From: Flavobacteriaceae bacterium R38
GTDB taxonomy: Bacteria; Bacteroidota; Bacteroidia; Flavobacteriales; Flavobacteriaceae
DNA length: 64,000 nucleotides
Assembly (NCBI GenBank): GCA_009901575.1
Contig: WXYP01000007.1
Span: 1-64,000, forward strand
Direction: 5' to 3'
Position numbers and translations under genes: made by a program. A model generated the notes under the pieces. The model made no database searches. It was not told where the DNA came from and was given only the letters and a program-made list of their open reading frames with translations. This document shows, in pieces, positions 8,187 through 17,488 of this stretch; the stretch's first letter is position 1; each line of letters starts with the position of its first letter.

Positions 8187-8933
8187 TTGAGGTATTTTTT
8201 AGAATTTTCATACAACGGGAAACAATACCATGGGTGGCAGAAGCAACCTAATGCTATTTCTGTTCAGGAATGTATTGAAAAAGCGTTATCAACTCTAATG
8301 CGCACTCCAATCATGATTGTTGGTGCCGGAAGGACAGATGCGGGGGTGCATGCAAAGCAAATGTTTGCACATTTTGATATAGATGAAAACATAGATACAG
8401 ATAATTTAACACATCGTTTAAATTCTTTTTTGCCAAGGGATATAGGAATTCATCAGCTTTATAAAGTTGTAGATACTGCTCATGCTCGTTTTGACGCTGT
8501 TTCGAGAACCTATGAATATTGGATTGTGTATAAAAAAGATCCGTTTTTGACAGATTATGCGTATCTATCCCGCCAAAACCTGGATCTTGAAAAAATGAAT
8601 GAAGTATCTCAATTACTATTTGAATATGAAGATTTTCAATGCTTTTCAAAAAGTAATACAGACGTAAAAACATACCGTTGTGATATTATGGAAGCAAATT
8701 GGAAACAAGATGATGAGAAACTGATATTTACCATTAAAGCAGATCGTTTTCTCAGGAATATGGTCCGGGCAATTGTAGGGACTCTTCTGCAAGTGGGTAG
8801 CGGACAAATTTCTAAAGAAGATGTTAAAAAAATCATTGAAAGTAAAAATAGAAGTAAGGCAGGGGCTTCAGTTCCGGCACATGCATTATATTTGACCCAA
8901 GTAATATATCCAAAAAACCTTTTCAAAGAATAA
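8187..8933 (+). CDS. truA: tRNA pseudouridine(38-40) synthase TruA
   Basis: 248 residues, normal length. The catalytic motif GAGRTDAGVHA contains Asp51, the nucleophile of the family; 'NSFLPRDIGIH' and the C-terminal 'FLRNMVRAIVGTLLQVG' are also standard. It converts U38-U40 of tRNA anticodon stems to pseudouridine in the cytosol. The start is TTG at 8187 (MRYFLEFSYNG...): it is the only start that keeps the conserved first strand, and no in-frame ATG precedes it. The stop codon abuts the ATG of the ABC exporter, so the two form an operon. Confidence 0.95.
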   Translation: MRYFLEFSYNGKQYHGWQKQPNAISVQECIEKALSTLMRTPIMIVGAGRTDAGVHAKQMFAHFDIDENIDTDNLTHRLNSFLPRDIGIHQLYKVVDTAHARFDAVSRTYEYWIVYKKDPFLTDYAYLSRQNLDLEKMNEVSQLLFEYEDFQCFSKSNTDVKTYRCDIMEANWKQDDEKLIFTIKADRFLRNMVRAIVGTLLQVGSGQISKEDVKKIIESKNRSKAGASVPAHALYLTQVIYPKNLFKE

Positions 8934-10703
8934 ATGAGCGAAGATAGCGGAAAAGCTTTCGATTATAGACTTTTTAGACGTTTAATGCGGCATACCAAAC
9001 CTTATAAATGGGTGTTTTATGGAGTTGCTTTAACGGCTATTTTATTAACCGCCTTTGCAGTAATTCGTCCGTTATTACTACAAAAAACCATTGACGATTA
9101 CATTTTATTTAAAGACAATGACGGACTTCTTTTGTTTATTGGTCTTATGGGGCTTGCTCTTATCTTTGAAGTTATCAGTCAGCTGCTGTTTATTTATTTT
9201 GCCAATTGGCTGGGAGAAAGTGTTATTAGAGATGTCCGCGTTCAGCTTTTTGAACGTATCATGAATTTTAAGATGAAATATTTTGATGATTCATCTGTTG
9301 GTCTTTTGGTAACCAGGGCGGTGAGTGATATGCAGCGTATAGCAGAGATTTTTAGCCAGGGCTTTTTTATGATAGTAAGTGACTTGCTTAAAATGACAGT
9401 TGTAGCTATCATTATGTTGGCTATAAATTGGAAATTATCATTAATAACTTTTGCTGTCCTCCCTATTATTATTTATGCAACACGCTTATTTCAAAGAGCG
9501 ATGAAAGTAGCTTTTGTAGAAGTAAGAGCACAGGTCTCTAACTTGAATTCTTTTGTACAAGAGCGTGTAACAGGAATGAAAATTGTTCAAATATTCAATA
9601 GAGAGGATATTGAATATGAGAAATTCAAGGCTATTAATGAAAAACATAAAGTAGCCTGGTTAAAAACGGTTTGGTACAATTCGATCTTCTTTCCGATAGC
9701 AGAACTTACTTCTTCTATAGCAATAGGATTGTTGGTATGGTATGGTGGTTTAATAGCATTAAACCCCGGAAGTAAACTGGAAGTAGGGACTATTATAATG
9801 TTTATCCAGATGTCTCAAATGTTATTTAGACCATTACGGCAGATAGCAGATAAATTCAATGTGTTACAAATGGGGATGGTTGCTGCTAATCGTGTATTTC
9901 AGATTCTTGATACAGAGAGTACCATAGAAAATAAAGGGACAATTATTGCCGAAAACTTAAAAGGAACAATCGCGTTTGAGAAAGTTAGATTTAGCTATGT
10001 GCCGGGAGAAGAAGTTTTACATGGTATTTCATTTGATGTAAAAGCAGGAGAAACTATAGCTATCGTTGGAGCTACCGGAGCAGGGAAATCGACAATTATT
10101 AATCTATTGAATCGCTTCTATGAGATTGACGGAGGAGAGATTAAAATAGATGGTCAGAATATTGAAGGGTTTACATTAGCATCTCTTCGTAGTTCTACTG
10201 CTGTAGTGTTACAGGATGTGTTTTTGTTTGCAGATACAATTTTTAATAATATTACTTTAAAAAATCCGGATATTACAGAAGAGGAAGTTGTTAATGCAGC
10301 TAAACAAATTGGTATTCACGACTTCTTTATGAGCCTTCCGGATGGGTATCATTATAATGTAAAAGAACGGGGTGCTATGCTTTCAAGCGGACAACGTCAA
10401 CTTATAGCTTTTTTAAGAGCATATGTGAGTAATCCTAGTATTTTAGTCCTGGATGAGGCGACTTCTTCTGTAGATTCGTACTCTGAGCAATTAATTCAGC
10501 AAGCTACAGATAAGATTACAGAGGGCAGAACTTCTATCGTAATTGCACATAGATTAGCCACCATTAAAAAGGCCTCTAAAATCCTGGTAATGGATGCTGG
10601 CTGTATTGTAGAAGAAGGAACACATAAACAACTTCTTAAGAAAGAAGACGGGTACTACAAAAATCTCTACGAAGCTCAATTTATGGAAGAAGAATTAATT
10701 TAG
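8934..10703 (+). CDS. ABC exporter, fused permease/ATPase (MsbA-like)
   Basis: 589 residues. Six membrane helices lie in about residues 20-310, followed by the nucleotide-binding domain with Walker A GATGAGKST (379-387), signature LSSGQRQ (canonical LSGGQ with Gly to Ser), and Walker B ILVLDEATSSVD. One full half-transporter; it must homodimerise or pair with another half encoded elsewhere. The substrate could be lipid, drug or peptide. There is no C39 peptidase domain, so it is not itself a double-glycine leader-cleaving exporter. Its ATG directly follows the truA stop codon. About 220 bp of AT-rich DNA with no clear terminator follows before the minus-strand peptide gene. Confidence 0.93.
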   Translation: MSEDSGKAFDYRLFRRLMRHTKPYKWVFYGVALTAILLTAFAVIRPLLLQKTIDDYILFKDNDGLLLFIGLMGLALIFEVISQLLFIYFANWLGESVIRDVRVQLFERIMNFKMKYFDDSSVGLLVTRAVSDMQRIAEIFSQGFFMIVSDLLKMTVVAIIMLAINWKLSLITFAVLPIIIYATRLFQRAMKVAFVEVRAQVSNLNSFVQERVTGMKIVQIFNREDIEYEKFKAINEKHKVAWLKTVWYNSIFFPIAELTSSIAIGLLVWYGGLIALNPGSKLEVGTIIMFIQMSQMLFRPLRQIADKFNVLQMGMVAANRVFQILDTESTIENKGTIIAENLKGTIAFEKVRFSYVPGEEVLHGISFDVKAGETIAIVGATGAGKSTIINLLNRFYEIDGGEIKIDGQNIEGFTLASLRSSTAVVLQDVFLFADTIFNNITLKNPDITEEEVVNAAKQIGIHDFFMSLPDGYHYNVKERGAMLSSGQRQLIAFLRAYVSNPSILVLDEATSSVDSYSEQLIQQATDKITEGRTSIVIAHRLATIKKASKILVMDAGCIVEEGTHKQLLKKEDGYYKNLYEAQFMEEELI

Positions 10704-10922
10704 TTATAATTAATTGAAAAATATTATTTTGTAATTGTTTTTAATATATGATTTATAAAATTTTATGTTAATCTATAACTAAGAAAAATATCTTTAATTT
10801 TTAAATAGAATGAACTCAATATAATATCGAGCTCATCAATATAATTATTTTTTATAATTTATAATTACCTGGTTTTAGATTTAATCCATTGTAGTTCTTT
10901 AATAATCACAACTCAATTATTC

Positions 10923-11102
10923 CTAGGGAATATCTTCGTAACCTTTATCATATGATAATGTATGATAAATTTCTGTTGCAATATCTACAACTGTTGCAGC
11001 TACAACAGAGGCACAAACAGCCCCAAAACCTCCTCTTATCCTATGAGAATCAATTTTACTAAACCTGTTGCTTTTCTCTAATTCTTTCAATGATTGCTTC
11101 AT
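10923..11102 (-). CDS. Small double-glycine peptide, candidate bacteriocin or RiPP precursor
   Basis: 59 residues from the ATG at 11102; an in-frame ATG at 11135 would add 11 residues and break the leader pattern, so the inner start is preferred. The N-terminal half is charged and amphipathic (MKQSLKELEKSNRFSKI) and reaches an Arg-Gly-Gly at residues 23-25, followed by a hydrophobic 'FGAVCASVVAATVV' with one Cys and an acidic tail ending YEDIP. This layout resembles GG-leader peptides of Bacteroidota. No modification enzyme or C39 transporter is adjacent. It lies alone in 770 bp of AT-rich DNA. It could be a spurious frame, but the composition fits a real peptide. Confidence 0.5.
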   Translation of the reverse strand: MKQSLKELEKSNRFSKIDSHRIRGGFGAVCASVVAATVVDIATEIYHTLSYDKGYEDIP

Positions 11103-11472
11103 AATTTTAAATTTAGGTGTTAAATAACAATCCAATGTAATAAATTATAATATACGATTATTTTTATTATAAATAAAAAAGCTTAATATCTTCATTTTTT
11201 CTTACTTATTTAAAAATAAGTTTTTTTTATGATGATCTTATTATTAAATATTCTTATTGTTTATCGAGAGACTTTAAGAAAATTAGATAGACCAAGATGC
11301 TAATGATTGAATAAAAAATCTATATTATATTCATATTCTTAACTGTTGTTCTAAATTTTTCTTGATGAATACTTAAATTTTGTTTTTTGAAAATTATTCC
11401 TACTAATATAAAGCTCGGTTTATGGCTAAGGAAGCGGCTGTTTAGAATATTCCTTTAAAGTTTACTCTAATT
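11103..11472. other. AT-rich intergenic region with no recognised gene
   Basis: 370 bp between the small peptide gene and the DUF3667 gene. I see no frame with protein-like composition beyond about 25 codons, no hairpin followed by a T-run and no clear TAnnTTTG box. It must hold the promoter of the peptide gene and the 3' end of the DUF3667 transcript. Confidence 0.6.
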
Positions 11473-12279
11473 TTAATTATTATTAATAACTTCAGGTGGC
11501 GGTACGAGTTGAGCTGGATCTATAACACCACTTTTTATTAGTAAAAATGTTATAAAACCTGATAAAATCATAAAAAAAAGAACGATTCCTCCAAACAATA
11601 ATGATTTTAATATAAATTGTGAGAAACTTAGATTAAAAACTTCAATTAATACATAACTATAGTAAATAAGATATAAAGGGAGAGAGATAAACCCGGTTAA
11701 AGTATAATAACCAGGCGCAATTAATAAAACGGGGAATGAAATAAAAAATGTTATAATAGATACTAGAGAATAGGCATATAGATTGAGTATAACGTGTTCG
11801 GTTAAATTGTATTTCTTATTAAAAAAAATAAGAAAAGATAGTAAAGCAGTAAATGGTATAGATAACGATGCAAATAATGATGTGTAGTTAGATATAAAGT
11901 CAAATGTACTATTCTGAACCGCTATGACATCTTCATTCTGATTAACCTCACCAAAAGTAGGAAGAGTAATAGCCTCTCTAAAGTAACTGGAAATTAAAAA
12001 TCCAATAAATCCACTTAACGTAAGGGAAATAGTAAAAAAACTAACTGGATTCACATATTTTTTTCGAATCCCTTTTACGTAACCATCAATTACTGCTTCA
12101 GGTTTTGTAAAAAGGTGTTTAATGGTTTTTAAAATTTTATTGTCATAGTTGAGAAACTCTTCCCCAAGTTGAGTCATTAAATTCTTAAAAGTGAGACGGT
12201 TTTTAATAATTCGAGCCCCACATTTATGACAATACCCATTGGTTTGAGCTAATTCGATTTCACAATTTTTACAATTCAT
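11473..12279 (-). CDS. DUF3667 membrane protein with N-terminal zinc ribbon
   Basis: 268 residues. The N-terminus has two Cys pairs, CKNC (3-6) and CHKCG (17-21), forming a probable zinc ribbon. Next comes the conserved DUF3667 helix ('GEEFLNYDNKILKTI...LFTKPEAVIDGYVKG'), where the protein meets the membrane, then about five hydrophobic segments from residue 78 on and a short polar tail. The family is common in Bacteroidota and has no known function. Its start lies only 3 bp after the cdaA stop codon, so it is the distal gene of a folP-cdaA-DUF3667 unit. No terminator is obvious after it. Confidence 0.82.
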   Translation of the reverse strand: MNCKNCEIELAQTNGYCHKCGARIIKNRLTFKNLMTQLGEEFLNYDNKILKTIKHLFTKPEAVIDGYVKGIRKKYVNPVSFFTISLTLSGFIGFLISSYFREAITLPTFGEVNQNEDVIAVQNSTFDFISNYTSLFASLSIPFTALLSFLIFFNKKYNLTEHVILNLYAYSLVSIITFFISFPVLLIAPGYYTLTGFISLPLYLIYYSYVLIEVFNLSFSQFILKSLLFGGIVLFFMILSGFITFLLIKSGVIDPAQLVPPPEVINNN

Positions 12280-12282
12280 ATT

Positions 12283-13068
12283 TTAAACCAATGCTTTTTT
12301 AATCATGGTAATAAGTTCATTTGTATTTTTATAAAGTACAAACTCTCCGTTTTTTATGTAAGATATTTGTCCGGTTTCTTCACTAACAACCAATACTAAT
12401 GCATCTGTTTTTTCAGAAATTCCAATAGCTGCTCTATGTCTAAGCCCAAAACGCTGAGGTATAGTCCGTTCATTAGAAACCGGTAAAACAACCCTTGTAG
12501 CTACAATATAATTCCCTTCAATAATAGCAGCTCCGTCATGTAGTGGACTATTTTTATAAAAGATACTTTCCAGTATAGGTTGCGTAATCTCGATATTCAT
12601 TTTATCTCCCGAATATTTAACAAAATCAAGTTTGTTATTTCGCTCAATAACAATAAGAGCTCCTGTTCTTGAAGTTCCCATTTTTTCACATGCAGCAATA
12701 ATAGCATCCACATTAATATCTGTATCAAGTGAGTCTTGCCTTAGAAACCTAAAGCTTTTTATAAAGCGCCCTTTCTTGGTAAAATTAGTAGAACCCACCA
12801 TTAATAGAAATTTTCGGATTTCCTGTTGGAAAACAATAATAAGAGCTATCAATCCAATATTCATAAATCCGCCTATTATACCACTAACCATTTTCATTTG
12901 TAGAGCAACGGTAAGTTTCCAAAGAAGATAGACCACAACAATACCAATAAAGATATTGATAGCTACAGTCCCTTTTACTAATTTGTAGATATAGTACAGG
13001 AGTGCTGCAACCAGGATAATATCGACAATATCTATGATTTTAAAATCTAAAAAATCGAAAAGTTCCAC
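12283..13068 (-). CDS. cdaA: Diadenylate cyclase CdaA (c-di-AMP synthase)
   Basis: 261 residues. Three membrane helices in residues 10-90 are followed by the DAC (DisA_N) domain. The two catalytic signatures are intact: DGA at 178-180 and RHR at 210-212. It condenses two ATP into c-di-AMP at the inner membrane, a signal tied to potassium and turgor control in other bacteria. The order folP then cdaA is a familiar Bacteroidota arrangement. It starts 67 bp after the folP stop codon and is followed by the DUF3667 gene with a 3-bp gap, so the three are likely co-transcribed. Confidence 0.95.
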   Translation of the reverse strand: MELFDFLDFKIIDIVDIILVAALLYYIYKLVKGTVAINIFIGIVVVYLLWKLTVALQMKMVSGIIGGFMNIGLIALIIVFQQEIRKFLLMVGSTNFTKKGRFIKSFRFLRQDSLDTDINVDAIIAACEKMGTSRTGALIVIERNNKLDFVKYSGDKMNIEITQPILESIFYKNSPLHDGAAIIEGNYIVATRVVLPVSNERTIPQRFGLRHRAAIGISEKTDALVLVVSEETGQISYIKNGEFVLYKNTNELITMIKKALV

Positions 13069-13135
13069 ATTGGTTGGGTTTTTGTAAAAATATAAAAAAA
13101 GAGGTTATGTAAAGAAGATGTATTGATAAATAAAG

Positions 13136-13960
13136 TTATTGCAACTGATTTAATAATTTGACACATTCTACAGCTTCTTTTACATCATGCACTCTTAGAA
13201 TATGCGCTCCTTTTGATAAGGCAATAGTATGTAGAGATGTGGTGCCATTCAAAGCGTTGTCGGGTGTAGTGTCAAGAAGTTTATAAATCATAGATTTTCT
13301 GCTCAAACCAATAAGTAGCGGAAGTTCTAAATTATGGAAAAGTTCCAGTTTTTTTAAAATTTCATAATTGTGTTCCAGTGTTTTTCCAAATCCGAATCCG
13401 GGATCAATAATAAGATCGTTGATGCCCAAAGCCCTTGCTTCTGCTATTTTTTTTGAAAAATAAAATAACAATTCTTTATTGATGTCTGTATACTCCGGTT
13501 GTTTTTGCATGTTTTGCGGAGTCCCTTGCATATGCATCATAATATATGGGATTTGCAATTTAGCAACAGTCAGCATCATTTTTTCATCCAAAGTACCTGC
13601 AGAAATATCGTTTATCAGGGCAGCTCCTGTTGCTATACATTGTGAAGCAACCTCATTTCTGAATGTATCTACAGAAATTAAAGTATCAGGGAAATGTTTC
13701 AAAACCAGTTCTATCACAGGCAATATACGTTGGAGCTCATCTTCCAGGCTTACATGATCAGCTCCCGGTCTGGAACTATACGCTCCGATATCAATAAAAG
13801 TAGCTTCTTCCAAAAGCATTTTTTCTACTTTTTCAAGAATATCCTTTTCATTTTTATAAGATCCGCCGTCGTAAAAAGAATCGGGAGTAATATTTAAAAT
13901 ACCCATTACTTTTGGAGAAGTCAGATCTATAAGTTTCCCTTTGCAATTAATGCTTTTCAT
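13136..13960 (-). CDS. folP: Dihydropteroate synthase
   Basis: 274 residues, normal length. All TIM-barrel signatures are present: GILNITPDSFYDGG (residues 20-33), IDIGAYSSRPGA (about 57-68), 'SVDTFR', 'IDPGFGFGKT' and 'GLSRKSMI'. It joins pABA to dihydropterin pyrophosphate in folate synthesis and is the sulfonamide target. The first gene of the minus-strand folP-cdaA-DUF3667 set. It is divergent from the DUF1599 gene across 113 bp that must carry both promoters. Confidence 0.96.
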   Translation of the reverse strand: MKSINCKGKLIDLTSPKVMGILNITPDSFYDGGSYKNEKDILEKVEKMLLEEATFIDIGAYSSRPGADHVSLEDELQRILPVIELVLKHFPDTLISVDTFRNEVASQCIATGAALINDISAGTLDEKMMLTVAKLQIPYIMMHMQGTPQNMQKQPEYTDINKELLFYFSKKIAEARALGINDLIIDPGFGFGKTLEHNYEILKKLELFHNLELPLLIGLSRKSMIYKLLDTTPDNALNGTTSLHTIALSKGAHILRVHDVKEAVECVKLLNQLQ

Positions 13961-14073
13961 GAAAAAAGTATTATATAAAATCCTATTGGATACAATTTGC
14001 TTTACAATGCACTTTTATAAATTAGTACATTTCAAAATTTTAAGCGAAATTTACGCAAAATTGATTCAACAGC

Positions 14074-14616
14074 ATGCAAAACACTTCAAAACAATACGAC
14101 GAAATTATAAATATTTGTCGCGATTTGTTTGTAAATAAAATGAAAGATTATGGGAGTGCCTGGAGGATTTTACGTCTGCCGTCACTTACCGATCAAATTT
14201 TTATCAAAGCACAACGAATTAGAAGTCTTCAACAAAATGAAGTTCGTAAGGTAGATGAAGATGAATCTTCTGAGTTTATAGGAATTATTAATTATTCTAT
14301 CATGGCATTGATCCAGTTAGAAAAAGGAGTAGTAGAACAACCGGATCTTTCTACAAAAGAAGCCACTGTTCTTTATGACAAAATTGCTGGCGCAACTAAA
14401 GACCTGATGGAGCGTAAAAATCACGATTATGGTGAAGCCTGGCGTGAGATGCGAGTGAGTTCGTTAACAGATTTAATTCTTCAAAAACTTCTGCGTGTTA
14501 AACAAATAGAAGATAATAAAGGAGAAACAATAGTTAGTGAGGGGATTGATGCCAATTATCAGGATATGATCAACTATTCGATTTTTGCATTGATCCTGAT
14601 GTCAACACCAAAATAA
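14074..14616 (+). CDS. DUF1599 protein with two internal repeats
   Basis: 180 residues built from two copies of the same unit: 'LFVNKMKDYGSAWRILRLPS' at about 18-37 and 'LMERKNHDYGEAWREMRVSS' at about 110-129, each followed by 'LTDxIxxKxxRxxxxxxN' and a helix containing 'INYSI'. The spacing is about 92 residues, so the protein is an internal duplication. The family is related to nucleotide-modification-associated domains, and a nucleotide-related role is possible but unproven. It is cytosolic. Head gene of the plus-strand run that leads to the DoxX fusion 20 bp downstream. Confidence 0.8.
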   Translation: MQNTSKQYDEIINICRDLFVNKMKDYGSAWRILRLPSLTDQIFIKAQRIRSLQQNEVRKVDEDESSEFIGIINYSIMALIQLEKGVVEQPDLSTKEATVLYDKIAGATKDLMERKNHDYGEAWREMRVSSLTDLILQKLLRVKQIEDNKGETIVSEGIDANYQDMINYSIFALILMSTPK

Positions 14617-14636
14617 AAAACTTAAAACTTAAACGC

Positions 14637-16370
14637 GTGAAAATTATAGTCGGAATTTCAAGGGTATTTGTTGGAATACTTTTTATTATCAGCGGATTTA
14701 TTAAATTGAATGATCCACTCGGTTTTTCTTTTAAATTAGAAGAATATTTTAGTCCGTCAGTTTTAAATTTAGGCTTCCTGGAACCTTATGCACTAGCCCT
14801 GGCCATCTTTGTGGTTATTTTTGAAGTTGTTTTAGGGGTGATGTTGCTGGTAGGGTTTAAAACTAAATTTACTGTCTGGAGTTTGTTGTTGATGATAGTT
14901 TTCTTCACGTTTTTAACGTTCTATTCTGCTTATTTTAATAAAGTAACTGACTGTGGTTGTTTTGGAGATGCCATTAAGTTAACTCCGTGGGAATCGTTTA
15001 CAAAAGATGTTATTTTACTGGTATTAATTCTGATTTTGTTCTTCGGAAGAAAATACATTAAACCTCTTATCTCAAAAAGATTTACTATCTACAGCTGTAT
15101 CATAGTGCTTATTGCTTGTATTGTTTTTGTAAATCATGTTTTAAATCATTTACCATCTATAGATTTTAGAGCGTATAAAATAGGATCTAATATCAGGGAG
15201 GGAATGACCATACCCGAAGATGCTCCTCAGGCAATTTATGAGTATGCCTGGAAATTTAAAATTGATGGAAAAGAAAAAGTGATAAAAACTACAGGAGATT
15301 ATCCTACGGTAGATGGAGAGTATGTAGATGTAAAAACAAAATTAATACAGGAAGGATATGAACCTCCGGTACATGATTTTACCATAGAAAAGAACGGAGA
15401 AGATTTTACCGAAGCGATGTTGGCAGAAGAGCATTTAATTGCTGTAATTGCATACGATTTGGCTAAATCTGATAAAGAAGCTTTTAAAAAGATTAAAAGT
15501 GTAACCGATAAGGCTTTAAAAAATGGGTATAAAGTTCTTGGTTTATCGGCTTCCAATAAGAATGAGGTGAATCCTCTAAAACAAAAATATAATCTTAATT
15601 TTGACTTCTACTTTACAGATCAAACAACATTAAAAACAATTGTTAGGTCTAATCCTGGCTTTCTTGAATTAGATAAAGGAACTATTCTTCAAAAATTGCA
15701 TTACAATGATGCAGATGATTTAAAACTAGTAGAGCAGGCAAATGCAAACTTGAATTTAAACCTGGATTTAAAAAGACAATTAGATAGTATTTTAAGATTA
15801 GATCAGGGAATCAGGTATGTGTATTATGCCAAAACTAAAGAAGAAAAAGATTCTGTTGCCAATATTTATGGAATTCCAGTACAGGAAAATGAATCCGATT
15901 ATTTTAAACTTTGGAGATCGATAGATTCTACTAATTTAATTTTTGGAGAAAAAATTATAAAAGAATATGGATATCCAGGGAAAGCTTTAGTAGGAGAGCC
16001 TACAAATACAGCAATCTGGTATGTGATTCAGCATGCTCCTGATAAGATTCCGGAATATTTGGATTTGATGAAGGAGGCAGGTAAAAAAGGAGACCTTCCC
16101 TTTACTAATATTGCTTTAATGGAAGATCGTTATCTGATGGGAAAAAAAGAAGAACAAATTTATGGTTCGCAAGGGGTAACGTATACTGTCGATGGAAAAC
16201 CAATTAGCTTTATCTGGCCAATTAAAGATCATGAAAATGTAAATGCAAAAAGAAAAGAAGCCGGATTTACAGAAGATGTAGAAGAATATAGCAAACGTTT
16301 AGATATTGAATATAAGCCTGTTACACTAAAAGAAGCATTAGAAATCATTGAAAAGAGTAAACAGAATTAA
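14637..16370 (+). CDS. DoxX/MauE-type membrane protein fused to a thioredoxin-like and a DUF6624-like domain
   Basis: 577 residues from a GTG start at 14637. Residues 5-140 are a four-helix DoxX/MauE-like (BT_3928 type) domain with the redox-looking 'TDCGCFGD' near 104-111. A further helix lies near 148-167. Residues about 235-365 look like a thioredoxin-type fold without a CxxC. The last 190 residues resemble DUF6624, with 'YLMGKKEEQIYGSQG' and 'WPIKDHENVNAKRKEAGF' as recognisable signatures. BT_3928 proteins usually end after the thioredoxin-like part at about 360-370 residues, so the tail looks like an added domain. Probably an inner-membrane thiol/quinone-linked protein. No frameshift separates the parts. 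It is 5 bp from the downstream permease gene. Confidence 0.7.
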   Translation: MKIIVGISRVFVGILFIISGFIKLNDPLGFSFKLEEYFSPSVLNLGFLEPYALALAIFVVIFEVVLGVMLLVGFKTKFTVWSLLLMIVFFTFLTFYSAYFNKVTDCGCFGDAIKLTPWESFTKDVILLVLILILFFGRKYIKPLISKRFTIYSCIIVLIACIVFVNHVLNHLPSIDFRAYKIGSNIREGMTIPEDAPQAIYEYAWKFKIDGKEKVIKTTGDYPTVDGEYVDVKTKLIQEGYEPPVHDFTIEKNGEDFTEAMLAEEHLIAVIAYDLAKSDKEAFKKIKSVTDKALKNGYKVLGLSASNKNEVNPLKQKYNLNFDFYFTDQTTLKTIVRSNPGFLELDKGTILQKLHYNDADDLKLVEQANANLNLNLDLKRQLDSILRLDQGIRYVYYAKTKEEKDSVANIYGIPVQENESDYFKLWRSIDSTNLIFGEKIIKEYGYPGKALVGEPTNTAIWYVIQHAPDKIPEYLDLMKEAGKKGDLPFTNIALMEDRYLMGKKEEQIYGSQGVTYTVDGKPISFIWPIKDHENVNAKRKEAGFTEDVEEYSKRLDIEYKPVTLKEALEIIEKSKQN

Positions 16371-16375
16371 AATAA

Positions 16376-17452
16376 ATGCTGAGTTACTATCTAAATAAAA
16401 TCTTTTATGCTATCCTGACTTTATTTGGAGTAGTAACTGTCATTTTTGTTCTTTTTACTATCCTTCCAGGAGACCCGGCCAGGATGATGCTTGATCAAAA
16501 TGAAGATAGTGAACAATTGGCAATAATTAAGAAGAAATACGGTTTTGATCAGCCTGTTTCAAAGCAATATCTATATTATCTAAATGATTTATCTCCCATA
16601 TCTTTTCATGCTAAAGATAAAGAAGCTTATACTTTTTTCGATACAAAAAAATATAGCGGACGTTCTCTTTTTAGCATTGGAAATGTTGAGTTGGTAATAA
16701 AGTTCCCGTACCTGAGAGAATCTTTCCAGAAAAATGGAAAAAAAGTTACAGAGGTAATAGCAGAAACGCTCCCAAATACATTTGTTTTGGCGGTGTCAGC
16801 AATTACCATAGCGATGATTTTAGGAGTTATACTTGGTATTGTAACAGCACTTTTTAAAGATACATGGCTGGATAAAAGTATTCAGATTATAAGTACTTTG
16901 GGAATGAGTATTCCTTCTTTTTTTAGTGCAATACTTTTTGCCTGGTTTTTTGGTTTTGTACTTCATAAATACACAAACCTTAATATGACAGGTAGTTTGT
17001 ATGAAGTAGACGATTTCGGGGAGTTTGTAAAAATTCAATGGAAAAACTTAATTCTTCCGGCAATTGTTTTGGGAATCCGCCCCCTGGCAGTAGTAATTCA
17101 GCTGATGCGTAATTCTTTATTGGAAGTCTTGAATCAGGATTATATAAGAACAGCCAGAGCAAAAGGATTAAGTACTTTTGCTGTGATAAGAAAACATGCT
17201 GTAAAGAATGCTCTTAATCCAGTAGTAACTGCAGTTTCCGGGTGGTTTGCCAGTATGCTGGCTGGAGCTGTATTTGTAGAATATATTTTTGGATGGAACG
17301 GATTGGGGAAAGAGATAGTCGATGCTCTAAACACTTTAGACCTTCCCATTATTATGGGAGCTGTATTGATTATTGCTACAATGTTTATTGTAATTAATAT
17401 TTTTGTAGACATTATTTACAGGTGGCTTGATCCAAAAATTAGGATAAAATAA
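16376..17452 (+). CDS. ABC transporter permease, DppB/OppB family
   Basis: 358 residues. The N-terminus 'GVVTVIFVLFTILPGDPARMML' is the standard first helix of dipeptide/oligopeptide permeases. About six helices follow, and the cytoplasmic EAA-type loop 'YIRTARAKGLSTFAVIRKHA' lies near residues 254-273. The periplasmic segment between helices 1 and 2 is long (about 80 residues). No DppC, ATPase or binding protein is in the window, so its partners must be encoded elsewhere. It sits between the DoxX fusion (5 bp gap) and tpiA (36 bp gap), apparently in one transcript. Confidence 0.88.
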   Translation: MLSYYLNKIFYAILTLFGVVTVIFVLFTILPGDPARMMLDQNEDSEQLAIIKKKYGFDQPVSKQYLYYLNDLSPISFHAKDKEAYTFFDTKKYSGRSLFSIGNVELVIKFPYLRESFQKNGKKVTEVIAETLPNTFVLAVSAITIAMILGVILGIVTALFKDTWLDKSIQIISTLGMSIPSFFSAILFAWFFGFVLHKYTNLNMTGSLYEVDDFGEFVKIQWKNLILPAIVLGIRPLAVVIQLMRNSLLEVLNQDYIRTARAKGLSTFAVIRKHAVKNALNPVVTAVSGWFASMLAGAVFVEYIFGWNGLGKEIVDALNTLDLPIIMGAVLIIATMFIVINIFVDIIYRWLDPKIRIK

Positions 17453-17488
17453 ATTCAATCGCTATATTAAAAAAGAAAAAAAACTAAC

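Noticed and set aside
8934-11102. ABC exporter plus GG peptide as a bacteriocin export operon
   Set aside because: They are on opposite strands, 220 bp apart, the exporter lacks a C39 peptidase domain and is coupled to truA.
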